48,863 bases of DNA from Dermatophilaceae bacterium. Lineage in GTDB: Bacteria; Actinomycetota; Actinomycetes; Actinomycetales; Dermatophilaceae. Shown in pieces: positions 18,950 to 27,790 of this stretch (positions are counted from its first letter, which is position 1; every line of letters begins with the position of its first letter). The stretch covers positions 1-48,863 of the forward strand of contig JAICIN010000002.1 of NCBI GenBank assembly GCA_025924375.1. Reading direction: 5' to 3'. The position numbers were made by a program, and so were the translations under genes. Under the pieces are notes generated by a model. That model saw only the letters and a list, made by a program, of their open reading frames with translations, did not search any database and had not been told where the DNA came from.

Positions 18950-20218
18950 TCAGCGCAGCGGGTCGAAGGGCGCGAGCTGGGGAACGCGCTTGCCGGTGAC
19001 CATGGTCTCGGCGAGCAGGCGGCCGGTGACGGGTCCGAGCGTGATGCCCCACATCCCGTGCCCGCCGGCGGCGAACACTCGAGGGGAGCGGGTGGCGCCG
19101 ATGAGCGGCAGGCCGTCGGAGGTGCAGGGCCGCGAGCCGACCCACTCGTCCTCACGCTGGTCGAGGTCGGTGCCCACGAGCAGCGGCTTGGCGGCCTCGG
19201 CGATCGCACGGATCCGTCGCCCGTCGAGCGGGGCCTCCGGCTTGCGGAACTCCATCATCCCGGCGACCCGCAGCCGGTCGCCGATCGGCGTGCACGCGAC
19301 CCGCTGCGCGGGGAAGTACACCGGGCCGGTGGGGACGTGCTGGATCGCGACGCTGAAGCTGTAGCCGCGGCCTGCCTGCACGACCTTCCTCACCCCGAAC
19401 TGCCGGGCGAGCTGGCCGAGCCAGGTGCCGGTCGCGACGACGACCGCGTCGAACTCCTCCCGGCTGCCCTCGGCGGTGCTGACCGCGACGCCGCGGCCGG
19501 TGTCCGTGATGCCGTTCACGGTGGCGCCGGCCTGGATCTTCCCGCCGCGCTGGCGCACCGAGTCGGCGAGCGAGCTCACGAACTCGCCGGGGTTGACGAA
19601 CCGCTGGCCGTGGAGCCGGATCGCCGCGCCGACCTCCTTCGAGAGCGACGGCTCGACGGCGCGGGCCTCGTCACCGGTGAGCGCGTCGAAGGTGATGTCC
19701 TGCCCGGCGCCGTGGATGTGCTCGATCTCCTCGAGCAGGGTGGTGCGCTCCTCGGCGGTGCGGTACGCGGCGAGGAACGACTCGGCGAGGCGGGTCCTCG
19801 CGGCGACACCACCGGCGGTGAGGAGGTCGAAGCTCTCGAGGGAGAGGTCGTTGACGGGCACGAGGGAGCCCATCGCCTTCTTCCAGGCCTTCATCGTGCT
19901 GTGGCGGGTGAACCCGAGGACGAACTTGAGGAACTTCGGGTCGGCGCTCGGCGGCACGTAGACCGGCGAGTTCGGGCTGAGGACCGCACGCAGGCCGTAC
20001 TTGAGCACGGCCGGCTCCGGCAGGGGCGTCGCGATGCCGGGTGTGAGCCAGCCGGCGTTGCCCCACGACGAGCCGGCCGCGACGCCCTCGCGGTCGAGCA
20101 CCGTGACCTCGACGCCGTGCTCCTGGAGGAACCACGCGGTGGACAGGCCCACCATGCCGGCGCCGACGACGGCGACGCGCTGGGGGACGGGGAGACCGGA
20201 CGCGGTCACGGGGCTCAT
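18950..20218 (-). CDS. dadA: D-amino acid dehydrogenase (FAD-dependent)
   Basis: RVAVVGAGMVGLSTAWFLQEHGVEVTVLDREGVAAGSSWGNAGWLTP...GLPLIGATRSPRVFAAGGHGMWGITLGPVTGRLLAE. Confidence 0.88.
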   Translation of the reverse strand: MSPVTASGLPVPQRVAVVGAGMVGLSTAWFLQEHGVEVTVLDREGVAAGSSWGNAGWLTPGIATPLPEPAVLKYGLRAVLSPNSPVYVPPSADPKFLKFVLGFTRHSTMKAWKKAMGSLVPVNDLSLESFDLLTAGGVAARTRLAESFLAAYRTAEERTTLLEEIEHIHGAGQDITFDALTGDEARAVEPSLSKEVGAAIRLHGQRFVNPGEFVSSLADSVRQRGGKIQAGATVNGITDTGRGVAVSTAEGSREEFDAVVVATGTWLGQLARQFGVRKVVQAGRGYSFSVAIQHVPTGPVYFPAQRVACTPIGDRLRVAGMMEFRKPEAPLDGRRIRAIAEAAKPLLVGTDLDQREDEWVGSRPCTSDGLPLIGATRSPRVFAAGGHGMWGITLGPVTGRLLAETMVTGKRVPQLAPFDPLR

Positions 20219-20328
20219 GGGTGCCTTCCGGGAAGGGGTGTGGAGGCCGCGTGCCGGCCCTCCTCCCCATGGTGGCGCGCGGCGGTCCGCCTGCCGCGGT
20301 GGCGGCGGCCCAAATGTCGAGGCGCTCG

Positions 20329-20345
20329 TTGTGCGCTGAGCACAA
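20329..20345. promoter_or_regulatory. Inverted repeat TTGTGC-GCTGA-GCACAA in the dadA/pucR divergent promoter region
   Basis: ttgtgcgctgagcacaa, ~20 bp upstream of the PucR GTG start. Confidence 0.6.
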
Positions 20346-20364
20346 GTCAGGGGAGGATCGGGGG

Positions 20365-21906
20365 GTGACCTCCCTGACCGACCTCACCGGCTCCCTCGGC
20401 GCCGGACTGCTCACCGTCGCGGTCCCCGGCCCGCCGGGCGCACAGGTCGACGACATCACCCTCGCCGAGCCCGCCCAGGGCATCCTCGGGCAGCCCCGCG
20501 ACCTGCTCCTCGGTGTGGGCTGTGCCGACCTCGAGGCGGCCGTCGAGCTCGTCGCCCGGGCGGGGGAGCGCGGCGCCAGCGGCGTGGTGCTCCGCCGGTC
20601 CCTGGCGCGCCGCCGGGCGGTCCGCGACGGGGCGCGGCGCAGTGGCACCGCCCTCCTCGAGCTCGCCGAGCACGCCTCCTGGGCCCACATCGTCTGGCTC
20701 CTGCGGGGCGTCCTCGACCGCGCCGGCACGCGCCAGCAGCCCGGCCGTGCCGATGCCCCGGTCCACGACGACCTCTTCGCCCTCGCCGACGCCGCGGCCG
20801 CCCTGGTCGACGCGCCCGTCACCATCGAGGACGCCCAGTCCCGGGTGCTCGCCTACTCCTCCCGCCAGGACGTCACCGACCCGGCCCGGGTGTCCACGAT
20901 CGTCGGCCGCCGGGTGCCGGAAGAGGTGCTCGCGAGCCTGCGGGCCCGCGGGGTGTTCCGGCGGATGACGCGTTCGGCCGAGGCGTTCTTCGTGCCGCCG
21001 TTCCCCGAGGGCGGCACCCGCGGCCGCTTCGTCGTGCCGGTACGGGCCGGCGGCGAGTGGCTCGGCTCCATCTGGGCCGTCGTCGACGCGGCACCGCGCC
21101 AGGCGGTCGAACGGGAGCTCGTGCAGTCCGGCTCGGTCGTCGCCCTCCACCTGCTGCGGCTGCGCGCCCAGGCCGACCTGAGCCGCCGGCTCGCCGTCGA
21201 CCGGTTGCGCGGTGCCCTCACCGGGACGGCCGCGGACGCCGAGGGCTGGCTGCCCCCCGGGCCGTGGCGCGTCGTCGCGCTCGGGCCGGCCGAGGAGGGC
21301 GCGCAGGCCGTGGACCTGTGGGAGTCCGCCTGTCGGCGGCGCTCCTGGCACCAGCCGCTGCTCGCCGACCTGCACGGACGTCCGTATGCCGTCGTGCGGG
21401 CCGACGGGGCCGCCAACACCCCCGGCACGTGGGCCTGGCTGCGGGCGGTGGTCGGCGACGTCTCGACCGAGGACGGCCGGCTCACCGCGGCGGCCGGGGC
21501 GCCGGCGGCGACGCCGGCCGGGCTGCCGCGCTCGCAGGCGGAGGCGCTCGAGGCCGACAGGGCGCGCCGGCACCGGGCGAGCGCGGCGCTCGAGGAGGTC
21601 TGGGCGGAGGTGACGGTGGAGCGGGCCGCGGCCGCGCTGCAGGGCCGCGAGCCGGCGGGCCCGCTCACCGCGCTGCGGGAGCACGACGAGCTGCGCGGCA
21701 CCGACTACCTCGCCACCCTGGCCGCCTGGCTGGACCACCCCGGCGAGCCGTCACGGGCCGCCCGCGCGATTCACGTGCACCCCAACACCCTGCGCTACCG
21801 CATGCAGCGGATCTCCGGCCTGGCGGTCCTCGACCTCGACGACCCCGTGGTCCGCCTCGCCGTGAGGCTGCAGCTGCTCGCCCTGCTCGACCGCCCGGGC
21901 GAGTAG
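20365..21906 (+). CDS. PucR-family HTH transcriptional regulator
   Basis: C-terminal AARAIHVHPNTLRYRMQRISGL is the classic PucR HTH; N-terminal PucR-like domain; divergent from dadA. Confidence 0.9.
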   Translation: MTSLTDLTGSLGAGLLTVAVPGPPGAQVDDITLAEPAQGILGQPRDLLLGVGCADLEAAVELVARAGERGASGVVLRRSLARRRAVRDGARRSGTALLELAEHASWAHIVWLLRGVLDRAGTRQQPGRADAPVHDDLFALADAAAALVDAPVTIEDAQSRVLAYSSRQDVTDPARVSTIVGRRVPEEVLASLRARGVFRRMTRSAEAFFVPPFPEGGTRGRFVVPVRAGGEWLGSIWAVVDAAPRQAVERELVQSGSVVALHLLRLRAQADLSRRLAVDRLRGALTGTAADAEGWLPPGPWRVVALGPAEEGAQAVDLWESACRRRSWHQPLLADLHGRPYAVVRADGAANTPGTWAWLRAVVGDVSTEDGRLTAAAGAPAATPAGLPRSQAEALEADRARRHRASAALEEVWAEVTVERAAAALQGREPAGPLTALREHDELRGTDYLATLAAWLDHPGEPSRAARAIHVHPNTLRYRMQRISGLAVLDLDDPVVRLAVRLQLLALLDRPGE

Positions 21907-21915
21907 GTTCCGACC

Positions 21916-23115
21916 ATGACGGCAGAGGTCGCCGTGGTGGGGGCCGGCCCCGGCGGGCTCGCCGTGGCCGCGGCGCTCGAGGCGCGTGGTGTCCGGACCG
22001 TCGTCCTCGAGCGCGGTCCGTCCGTCGCCACGTCCTGGCGCGGCCACTACGACCGGCTCCGGCTCCACACCCCTCGCCGGCTCTCCGGTCTCCCCGGCAT
22101 GCCGATCCCCGCCCGGCTGGGCCGGTGGGTGCCCAGGGACGGCGTCGTCGCCTACCTCGAGGAGTACGCCGGGCGTCACGGGCTCGACGTGCGGTGCGGC
22201 GTCCACGTCCGCACGGTGGAGCGGGACGGAGCTGGCTGGCTGCTGCGCACCTCGGCCGGCGACGTCGCGGCGTCCGTGGTGGTGGTCGCCACCGGCTACA
22301 GCCACGCGCCGGTCGAGCCGTCGTGGCCGGGGGTCGAGGAGTTCACCGGAGAGGTCCTCCACGCGAGCCGCTACCGCGCAGGGGAGGCGTATGCCGGCCG
22401 CGACGTCCTCGTCGTCGGCGCCGGCAACACGGGCGCGGAGATCGCCGTGGACCTCGTCGCGGCCGGTGCCCGCCGCGTATGGCTGTCGGTCAGGACCCCG
22501 CCGCACATCGTGCGCCGCAGCATCGGCCCGTGGCCCGCGCAGGCGACGGGCATCCTGGTGCGGAGGCTGCCCGTGCCCGTCGTGGACCGGCTCGCAGCGG
22601 TCCTCGCGCGGCTGACGGTCCCCGACCTCACGGCATACGGGCTGGCGCGTCCGCCGGAAGGGCTCAAGGCGAGGGCCCTCCAGGGCGCCATCCCCGTGCA
22701 GGACGTCGGCCTCCTCGCGGCCGTGCGGGCCCGCACCGTGGTGCCGGTCCCGGCGGTGAGCCGCTTCGAGGGCCGGGACGTCGTGCTCGCCGACGGGACC
22801 CGCGTCCGGCCGGGGGCCGTCATCGCGGCCACGGGGTACCGGCCCGCCCTCGAGCCGCTCGTCGGCCACCTCGGCGTCCTCGACGCGCGGGGCCTTCCGG
22901 TGGTGCGTGGCGGCCGCACTGCGCCGGGTGCGCCCGGCCTCTACTTCACCGGCTTCACCAACCCGCTCAGCGGCATGTTCCGCGAGCTGCGGATCGACGC
23001 CCGCCGGATCGCCCGCGCGGTCGAGGCGCGCTCCGGTGGCAGGCGCCCGGCGACCGGCGTAGACAGGAGCCACCGGGCGCCGCCGGGCGCTCGTCACCGA
23101 AGGAGAGTGTCATGA
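21916..23115 (+). CDS. Flavin-containing monooxygenase-like NAD(P)/FAD oxidoreductase
   Basis: EVAVVGAGPGGLAVAAALEARGVRTVVLERGPSVATSWRGHYDRLRLHTPRRLSGLPG...VLVVGAGNTGAEIAVDL...FTGFTNPLSGMFRE. Confidence 0.9.
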   Translation: MTAEVAVVGAGPGGLAVAAALEARGVRTVVLERGPSVATSWRGHYDRLRLHTPRRLSGLPGMPIPARLGRWVPRDGVVAYLEEYAGRHGLDVRCGVHVRTVERDGAGWLLRTSAGDVAASVVVVATGYSHAPVEPSWPGVEEFTGEVLHASRYRAGEAYAGRDVLVVGAGNTGAEIAVDLVAAGARRVWLSVRTPPHIVRRSIGPWPAQATGILVRRLPVPVVDRLAAVLARLTVPDLTAYGLARPPEGLKARALQGAIPVQDVGLLAAVRARTVVPVPAVSRFEGRDVVLADGTRVRPGAVIAATGYRPALEPLVGHLGVLDARGLPVVRGGRTAPGAPGLYFTGFTNPLSGMFRELRIDARRIARAVEARSGGRRPATGVDRSHRAPPGARHRRRVS

Positions 23116-23564
23116 GCGATACCACGATGGATCCCATGGGCGACGACGACGCCGGCCAGACCGGGTCGGGCACGACCGGCTCCGGTGTCGGCGGGTCCGG
23201 CAGGAGCGGCTCCGGGGAGGGCCCGGCCGACGGGGGTGCGAACCCCGGTGGACACGACGGTGGGGCGGACGGCGGCGCCGACGGCGGTGCGGGCAGCATG
23301 GCGGGCTCCGGCGGCAGCAACGACATGAGCGGGACCGGCGCGTCCTCGGGCAGCTCCTCGGGCAGCTCGGGCTCCTCGGGGATGGGCGGCGAGGGCACGT
23401 CGGACGGTGGCGCGAACCCCGGCGGACACGACGGTGGTGCCGATGGTGGCGCGGGCGGCGGAGCGGGCGGTGGCGCCGATGGTGGCGCCGACGGCGGTGC
23501 CGACGGTGGCGCCGGCTCCGGCTCCGGTGGTGCAGCCTCCGACGAGGTCGACCGCGGCCTCTGA
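23112..23564 (+). CDS. Gly/Ala/Asp-rich low-complexity, probably disordered protein with internal repeats
   Basis: ATG overlaps the upstream stop (ATGA); duplicated block DGGANPGGHDGGADGGA at two positions; RBS aaggag upstream. Confidence 0.75.
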   Translation: MSDTTMDPMGDDDAGQTGSGTTGSGVGGSGRSGSGEGPADGGANPGGHDGGADGGADGGAGSMAGSGGSNDMSGTGASSGSSSGSSGSSGMGGEGTSDGGANPGGHDGGADGGAGGGAGGGADGGADGGADGGAGSGSGGAASDEVDRGL

Positions 23565-23576
23565 CCCCGAGCCCGC

Positions 23577-24818
23577 GTGACCGCAACCACACCGGCCAGG
23601 GTGCCCGGGGACCTCTCGGGGCACCCTGCGCTGTCGCGCCTCGTCGCCCTGCCTGTGGAGCGGTTCGCGGCGGACAGCTGGGGCGTGCGGCCCCTGCTGT
23701 CTGCTGCGGAGGACCTGCCGGCGCCCTTCACCGACCTCTTCTCCGACGACGCCGTCGACGAGCTGGTCTCCCGCCGGGCCCTGCGCACGCCCTTCCTGCG
23801 GCTCGCCAAGGACGGGGCGACGCTGCCGGAGCCGTCCTTCACGAGCGGTGGCGGCACCGGCGCCGCCGTCCCAGACCAGGTCAGCGAGGACCGCCTGCTG
23901 CAGCACTTCGCCGACGGCGCGACGATGGTGCTCCAAGGCCTCCACCGCACCTGGCCGCCGCTCGTGGCCTTCTGCCAGCAGCTCGCCGCCGACCTCGGCC
24001 ACCCGGTCCAGGCCAACGCCTACGTCACCCCGCCGCAGAGCAGGGGCTTCGGCGACCACTACGACGTCCACGACGTGTTCGTCCTCCAGGTGGCGGGCGA
24101 GAAGCAGTGGCGCATCCACGAGCCGGTGCACCCGGCCCCGCTGCCCGACCAGCCGTGGACCGACCACCGCGCCGCCGTCGAGGCCGCGGCGGCCGACCCG
24201 CCGCTGCTCGAGACGGTCCTGCGCCCCGGCGACTGCCTCTACCTCCCGCGTGGCTACCTCCACGCCGCCACGGCGCTCGGCGACGTCAGCACCCACGTCA
24301 CCCTCGGCATCCACGCCTGGACGCGTCGGCACCTCGCCGAGGAGCTGACGCGGGTGGCCCTCGCGCGTGCGAGCGAGGACCCCTCGCTCCGCGGCTCGCT
24401 GCCGCTGGGTGCCGACGTCTCCCGCGCCGACGGCCTCGGCGCCGACGTGGAGCGGGTGCGGGCCGCGCTCCTCGACGCGCTGCGCGACGCCGACACCGGG
24501 GACCTCCTCGACGGCCTCGCCGCACGCGCCCGGGCGTCCCAGCGCGCCGAGCCCCTCGCCCCGCTGGCGCAGCTCCGCGCCGCGGACGAGGTGTCACCGG
24601 ACGGGCGGGTGCGACTGCGCGCGCACCTCGCCGCCCAGCTGTCCACGCCCGTGGACGGGTATGCCGTGCTGTCCAGCCGCGCGGGCCGGTTCCGGGTCGC
24701 GGAGGCGGACCTGGCCGGGGTCACCGCGCTGCTCGAGGCGGGCCGGGCGCCGGTGTCGCTCCTCGGGACCGACCTCGCCCGCAGGCTCCTTCGCGCCGGC
24801 ATCGCCCTGCCGGCATGA
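23577..24818 (+). CDS. Cupin_4/JmjC-type (ribosomal-oxygenase-like) domain protein
   Basis: LVALPVERFAADSWGVRPLL...SRGFGDHYDVHDVFVLQVAGEKQWRIHEP...LYLPRGYLHAA, with HxD...H Fe(II) triad spacing; GTG start. Confidence 0.85.
   Translation: MTATTPARVPGDLSGHPALSRLVALPVERFAADSWGVRPLLSAAEDLPAPFTDLFSDDAVDELVSRRALRTPFLRLAKDGATLPEPSFTSGGGTGAAVPDQVSEDRLLQHFADGATMVLQGLHRTWPPLVAFCQQLAADLGHPVQANAYVTPPQSRGFGDHYDVHDVFVLQVAGEKQWRIHEPVHPAPLPDQPWTDHRAAVEAAAADPPLLETVLRPGDCLYLPRGYLHAATALGDVSTHVTLGIHAWTRRHLAEELTRVALARASEDPSLRGSLPLGADVSRADGLGADVERVRAALLDALRDADTGDLLDGLAARARASQRAEPLAPLAQLRAADEVSPDGRVRLRAHLAAQLSTPVDGYAVLSSRAGRFRVAEADLAGVTALLEAGRAPVSLLGTDLARRLLRAGIALPA
23598..23626. other. Strong hairpin over the 5' end of the cupin ORF
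   Basis: AGGGTGCCC-ggggacctctc-GGGCACCCT, perfect 9-bp stem. Confidence 0.65.
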
Positions 24819-25729
24819 CGCCGGCCGCCCGGCCGCACTGCTCCGACACCGCCCGGGCCCGGCACGACCCCATGGCCGGGACCGCCGCCCCGGCCCGCCG
24901 CTGGCTCCTGGTCGAGCACCCCGGTCCCTGGGCCACCGACGCCCTCGCGAGCCGGCCGTTCGAGCCGGCCCTGGCCCACCGGCTCGACGCGGCCGCCCGC
25001 AGCGCCGGCGGCCGGGTGCTGCTGGTGAGGCGCCACGGCCGGCGGGCTCCGGCCGGGCCGCTCGCGTGGGCCGTGGCCGACCACGACGGCGGCGTGCGCT
25101 GGTCGACGTGGCGGGACCCAGACGACCTGCTCCAGGCTGCGGCCGCACTGACCGAGGGGGCGCCCGCAGAGGCGCCCGCCGAGCCGTTGCTGCTGGTCTG
25201 CGGTCACGGGACGCACGACGTGTGCTGCGCCGTCCGGGGCCGGCCGGTCGCCACGGCGCTCAGCCACCGGTGGCCGGAGCAGACGTGGGAGTGCTCGCAC
25301 GTCGGCGGTGACCGGTTCGCGGCGAACCTGCTCCTGGTCCCCGACGGCCTCTGCTACGGCGGGCTCGACGCCGGCACCGCGGTCGAGGTCGTCGAGCGCC
25401 ACCTGCGCGGCCTCGTGACCCCGGAGCTGCTCCGTGGCCCGAGCACCGAGCCGCCGGTCGTGCAGGCGGCGGTCGTGGCCGCGCACTCGGCCCTCGGCCC
25501 CGCCGGCCCACGAGACCTCGCGGGCAGCCGGCTCGAGGAGCTCGGGCCCGCCGAGTGGTTCGTCGAGCTGACGGGCCGCGGAGCGATGCCGCCCCTGGTC
25601 TCCGCACACGTCACGCGCGGGCACCAGCCTCCCGCGGTCCTGACCTGCCGGTCGGCGGGCGCCCGCCCGGCATACACCTATGTCGTGACGGACGTGCGGG
25701 AGGTGACCGCGCCGGCGGTCAGTCGTTGA
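24815..25729 (+). CDS. Sucrase/ferredoxin-like (thioredoxin-like [2Fe-2S]) protein
   Basis: LLVCGHGTHDVCCAVRGRPVATAL...WECSHVGGDRFAANLLLVPDGLCYGGL; translationally coupled (ATGA) to the cupin gene. Confidence 0.88.
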   Translation: MTPAARPHCSDTARARHDPMAGTAAPARRWLLVEHPGPWATDALASRPFEPALAHRLDAAARSAGGRVLLVRRHGRRAPAGPLAWAVADHDGGVRWSTWRDPDDLLQAAAALTEGAPAEAPAEPLLLVCGHGTHDVCCAVRGRPVATALSHRWPEQTWECSHVGGDRFAANLLLVPDGLCYGGLDAGTAVEVVERHLRGLVTPELLRGPSTEPPVVQAAVVAAHSALGPAGPRDLAGSRLEELGPAEWFVELTGRGAMPPLVSAHVTRGHQPPAVLTCRSAGARPAYTYVVTDVREVTAPAVSR

Positions 25730-26051
25730 GCGCGACGGTGAGCAGGATCGCCGAGTCCTCGAGGGCCTCGACGCCGTGGCGCTGGGGCGGGACGGCGAGG
25801 AACTGGCCGGGTCGGGCCTCCCACGAGCGGTCCTGCGTGCTGAGCCGGATGTGGCCGGCGAGCACCTGGAGAGTGGCGGACGCGGGCGAGTCGTGCTCGT
25901 TCATCGCCGAGCCCGACGAGAGCGCGATGACGGTGGCGCGCTGGACGAGGCCGGAGAGGATCGTCTCGGCGGCCCGGCCGGCCTTGGCCGCCTTGGCGTC
26001 GTCGAGCAGGCGCGCGGCCAGCTGCGGCAGGTCGGTGATGTCGTCGCTCAT
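25719..26051 (-). CDS. Small cupin-domain protein
   Basis: MNEHDSPASATLQVLAGHIRLSTQDRSWEARPGQFLAVPPQRHGVEALEDSAILLTVA. Confidence 0.85.
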   Translation of the reverse strand: MSDDITDLPQLAARLLDDAKAAKAGRAAETILSGLVQRATVIALSSGSAMNEHDSPASATLQVLAGHIRLSTQDRSWEARPGQFLAVPPQRHGVEALEDSAILLTVALND

Positions 26052-26132
26052 CGGTGCTGCTGCCTTCCGTCGGAGGGGTGCGGCCGTGTCGATTCAAACA
26101 CCGCCTGCGTGGGCGCACGACCCGGGCGTGCC

Positions 26133-27749
26133 TCAGGGGGACGCGAGCGCCGGGACCGCCTCCGTGCTCACGCCCGTCGACGGGCTGCACGTGCGCTGCG
26201 GTGCCGCGGCCTGGCCCGCCTTGGTCGAACCGTCCTGGGCTCTCGCCGGACGGGTCTCGATCCGGGCCCCGTTGATGAGCGTGACGTCGTCGTAGGCCGG
26301 GCGCCCCTCGACCACGTTGCGGTACTGGTAGCGCGCGAGCGACGTCAGCCGGCAGTCCTGCCCGAAGGTCGCGATGTCGAACGCCGACGGCTGACCGGGC
26401 GCCTCCTCGTGGTCGGTGCCCTCGAGGAAGTGGCTGAAGGTGCCCCCGCCGGTGAAGGTGCCGATGCCGATGACGTTGCCGTCGAGCTGGGGCGTGTGCA
26501 TGTGGCCGTGCACGAGCAGGTCCGGCCGGTCGACCCCCTCGAGCGCGCCGGGCTCGTGCGAGACGACGAGGTCCGGCACGGGCCGGTCCGCGAAGGTGCG
26601 GACGAACTCGTCGCGCGCCGGCACCTGTTTCGCGGCGTTGTCGTGGTTGTCGTCGCCGAACCAGCGCGGGTCGTTGAAGCCGGCGATCCGGATCCCGGCG
26701 ACCGTCTCGACCTGGTAGGTGTCGCGGTTCGGCTGGAGGAGCACGACGTTCGGGATCTTCGCGAGCCGGGTGAGGACCTCCGGGTCCCCGGCGTAGCGGG
26801 CGTCGTGGTTGCCCCGGACGAAGAGGTAGGGGACGCCGAGCGACGCGATGCCGTCGAAGAGCCCGGCCGCCTCGCCCTCGGCGACGCTGCCGAAGTTGAG
26901 CAGGTCGCCCGCGTCGAGGACCGCGTCGATGTGCTCGTTCTTCACGATGGTGCGCATCAGCGGGTACTGCTGGCCGCCGTGGATGTCGGAGACGAGGAGG
27001 ATCTTCGCCGCGACGGGCTGGCTGAGGTTCTGGGGGGCGTACTTGTCCTGGAGCGCGGTGGAGAGCGCGAGGAGGTTCTTGAGGTAGGGCGTGGTCTGCT
27101 CGGCGCGGGTCTCCACGTCGGAGAGGAGGTCCGCATTGCGTTGCACCGCGCCGAGGACGCTGGTCGTGCGGAACGCCGTGAGCTGCTCCGGCTGGTAGGT
27201 CGCCCAGACGCTGAGCCCGGTCAGGCCGCACGCCAGCACCCAGCAGAGGGCGGCGGTCGCGACTCGCGGCGCCGGCGGTCGGCGGTGGCGCCAGACGGCA
27301 TACACGGCGAGCGCGCCGAGCGCCACGAGGAGCGAGCCGACCCCGAAACGGATGCCCAGCGCGACCGCGGCCTGCTTCGCGGCGTTCGTCAGCTCGAGGT
27401 CGCTCGGCTGCAGCGCCTTGATGGACACCTTCGGCTGGGCCAGCAGGTCGGTGATCTGCTCGCGGACCTGGACGTTGGCGAGGATGCCGGGCGCGGGCAG
27501 GATGCTGGAGAACTCGAGGTTGATGTCGCCGAAGATGGTCGGGGCGTGGATGGTCGACATGTCGACGGGGTTCACCGACAGCCGCAGCTGGGCGCTGTAG
27601 TTGATGGTGTCGGCCGTGCCGGGGAACAGCGTGGTCGCCGCGACGCCGCCCAGCGCACAGCCGGCAAGGAGGGCGACGGCGGCGGCGACGTGCCGCAGCC
27701 CCTTGAGCAGGCGGTGCCGCCGGCCCGGGGTGGCGGGGTCGCTGCTCAC
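26133..27749 (-). CDS. Membrane-anchored metallophosphoesterase
   Basis: ILLVSDIHGGQQYP...DAVLDAGDLLNFG...FVRGNHDARYAG...VHGHMHTPQLDG calcineurin-like motifs with N-terminal TM segments; GTG at 27749 preferred. Confidence 0.88.
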   Translation of the reverse strand: MSSDPATPGRRHRLLKGLRHVAAAVALLAGCALGGVAATTLFPGTADTINYSAQLRLSVNPVDMSTIHAPTIFGDINLEFSSILPAPGILANVQVREQITDLLAQPKVSIKALQPSDLELTNAAKQAAVALGIRFGVGSLLVALGALAVYAVWRHRRPPAPRVATAALCWVLACGLTGLSVWATYQPEQLTAFRTTSVLGAVQRNADLLSDVETRAEQTTPYLKNLLALSTALQDKYAPQNLSQPVAAKILLVSDIHGGQQYPLMRTIVKNEHIDAVLDAGDLLNFGSVAEGEAAGLFDGIASLGVPYLFVRGNHDARYAGDPEVLTRLAKIPNVVLLQPNRDTYQVETVAGIRIAGFNDPRWFGDDNHDNAAKQVPARDEFVRTFADRPVPDLVVSHEPGALEGVDRPDLLVHGHMHTPQLDGNVIGIGTFTGGGTFSHFLEGTDHEEAPGQPSAFDIATFGQDCRLTSLARYQYRNVVEGRPAYDDVTLINGARIETRPARAQDGSTKAGQAAAPQRTCSPSTGVSTEAVPALASP

Positions 27750-27790
27750 CCGCCCACCGTAACGGGGCCGTTCTTTCCTACCCTTGCCGT

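Noticed and set aside
17041-19209. 722-aa minus-strand ORF opposite katA
   Set aside because: Antisense shadow of catalase; composition (many V/L/E/H from reversed codons) typical of the complementary frame.
21057-23564. 835-aa ORF that would join a PucR alternate frame to the Gly-rich protein
   Set aside because: Only the last ~150 codons look real; the rest overlaps PucR and flavoprotein genes in the wrong frame. ATG 23112 with RBS and ATGA overlap is the better start.
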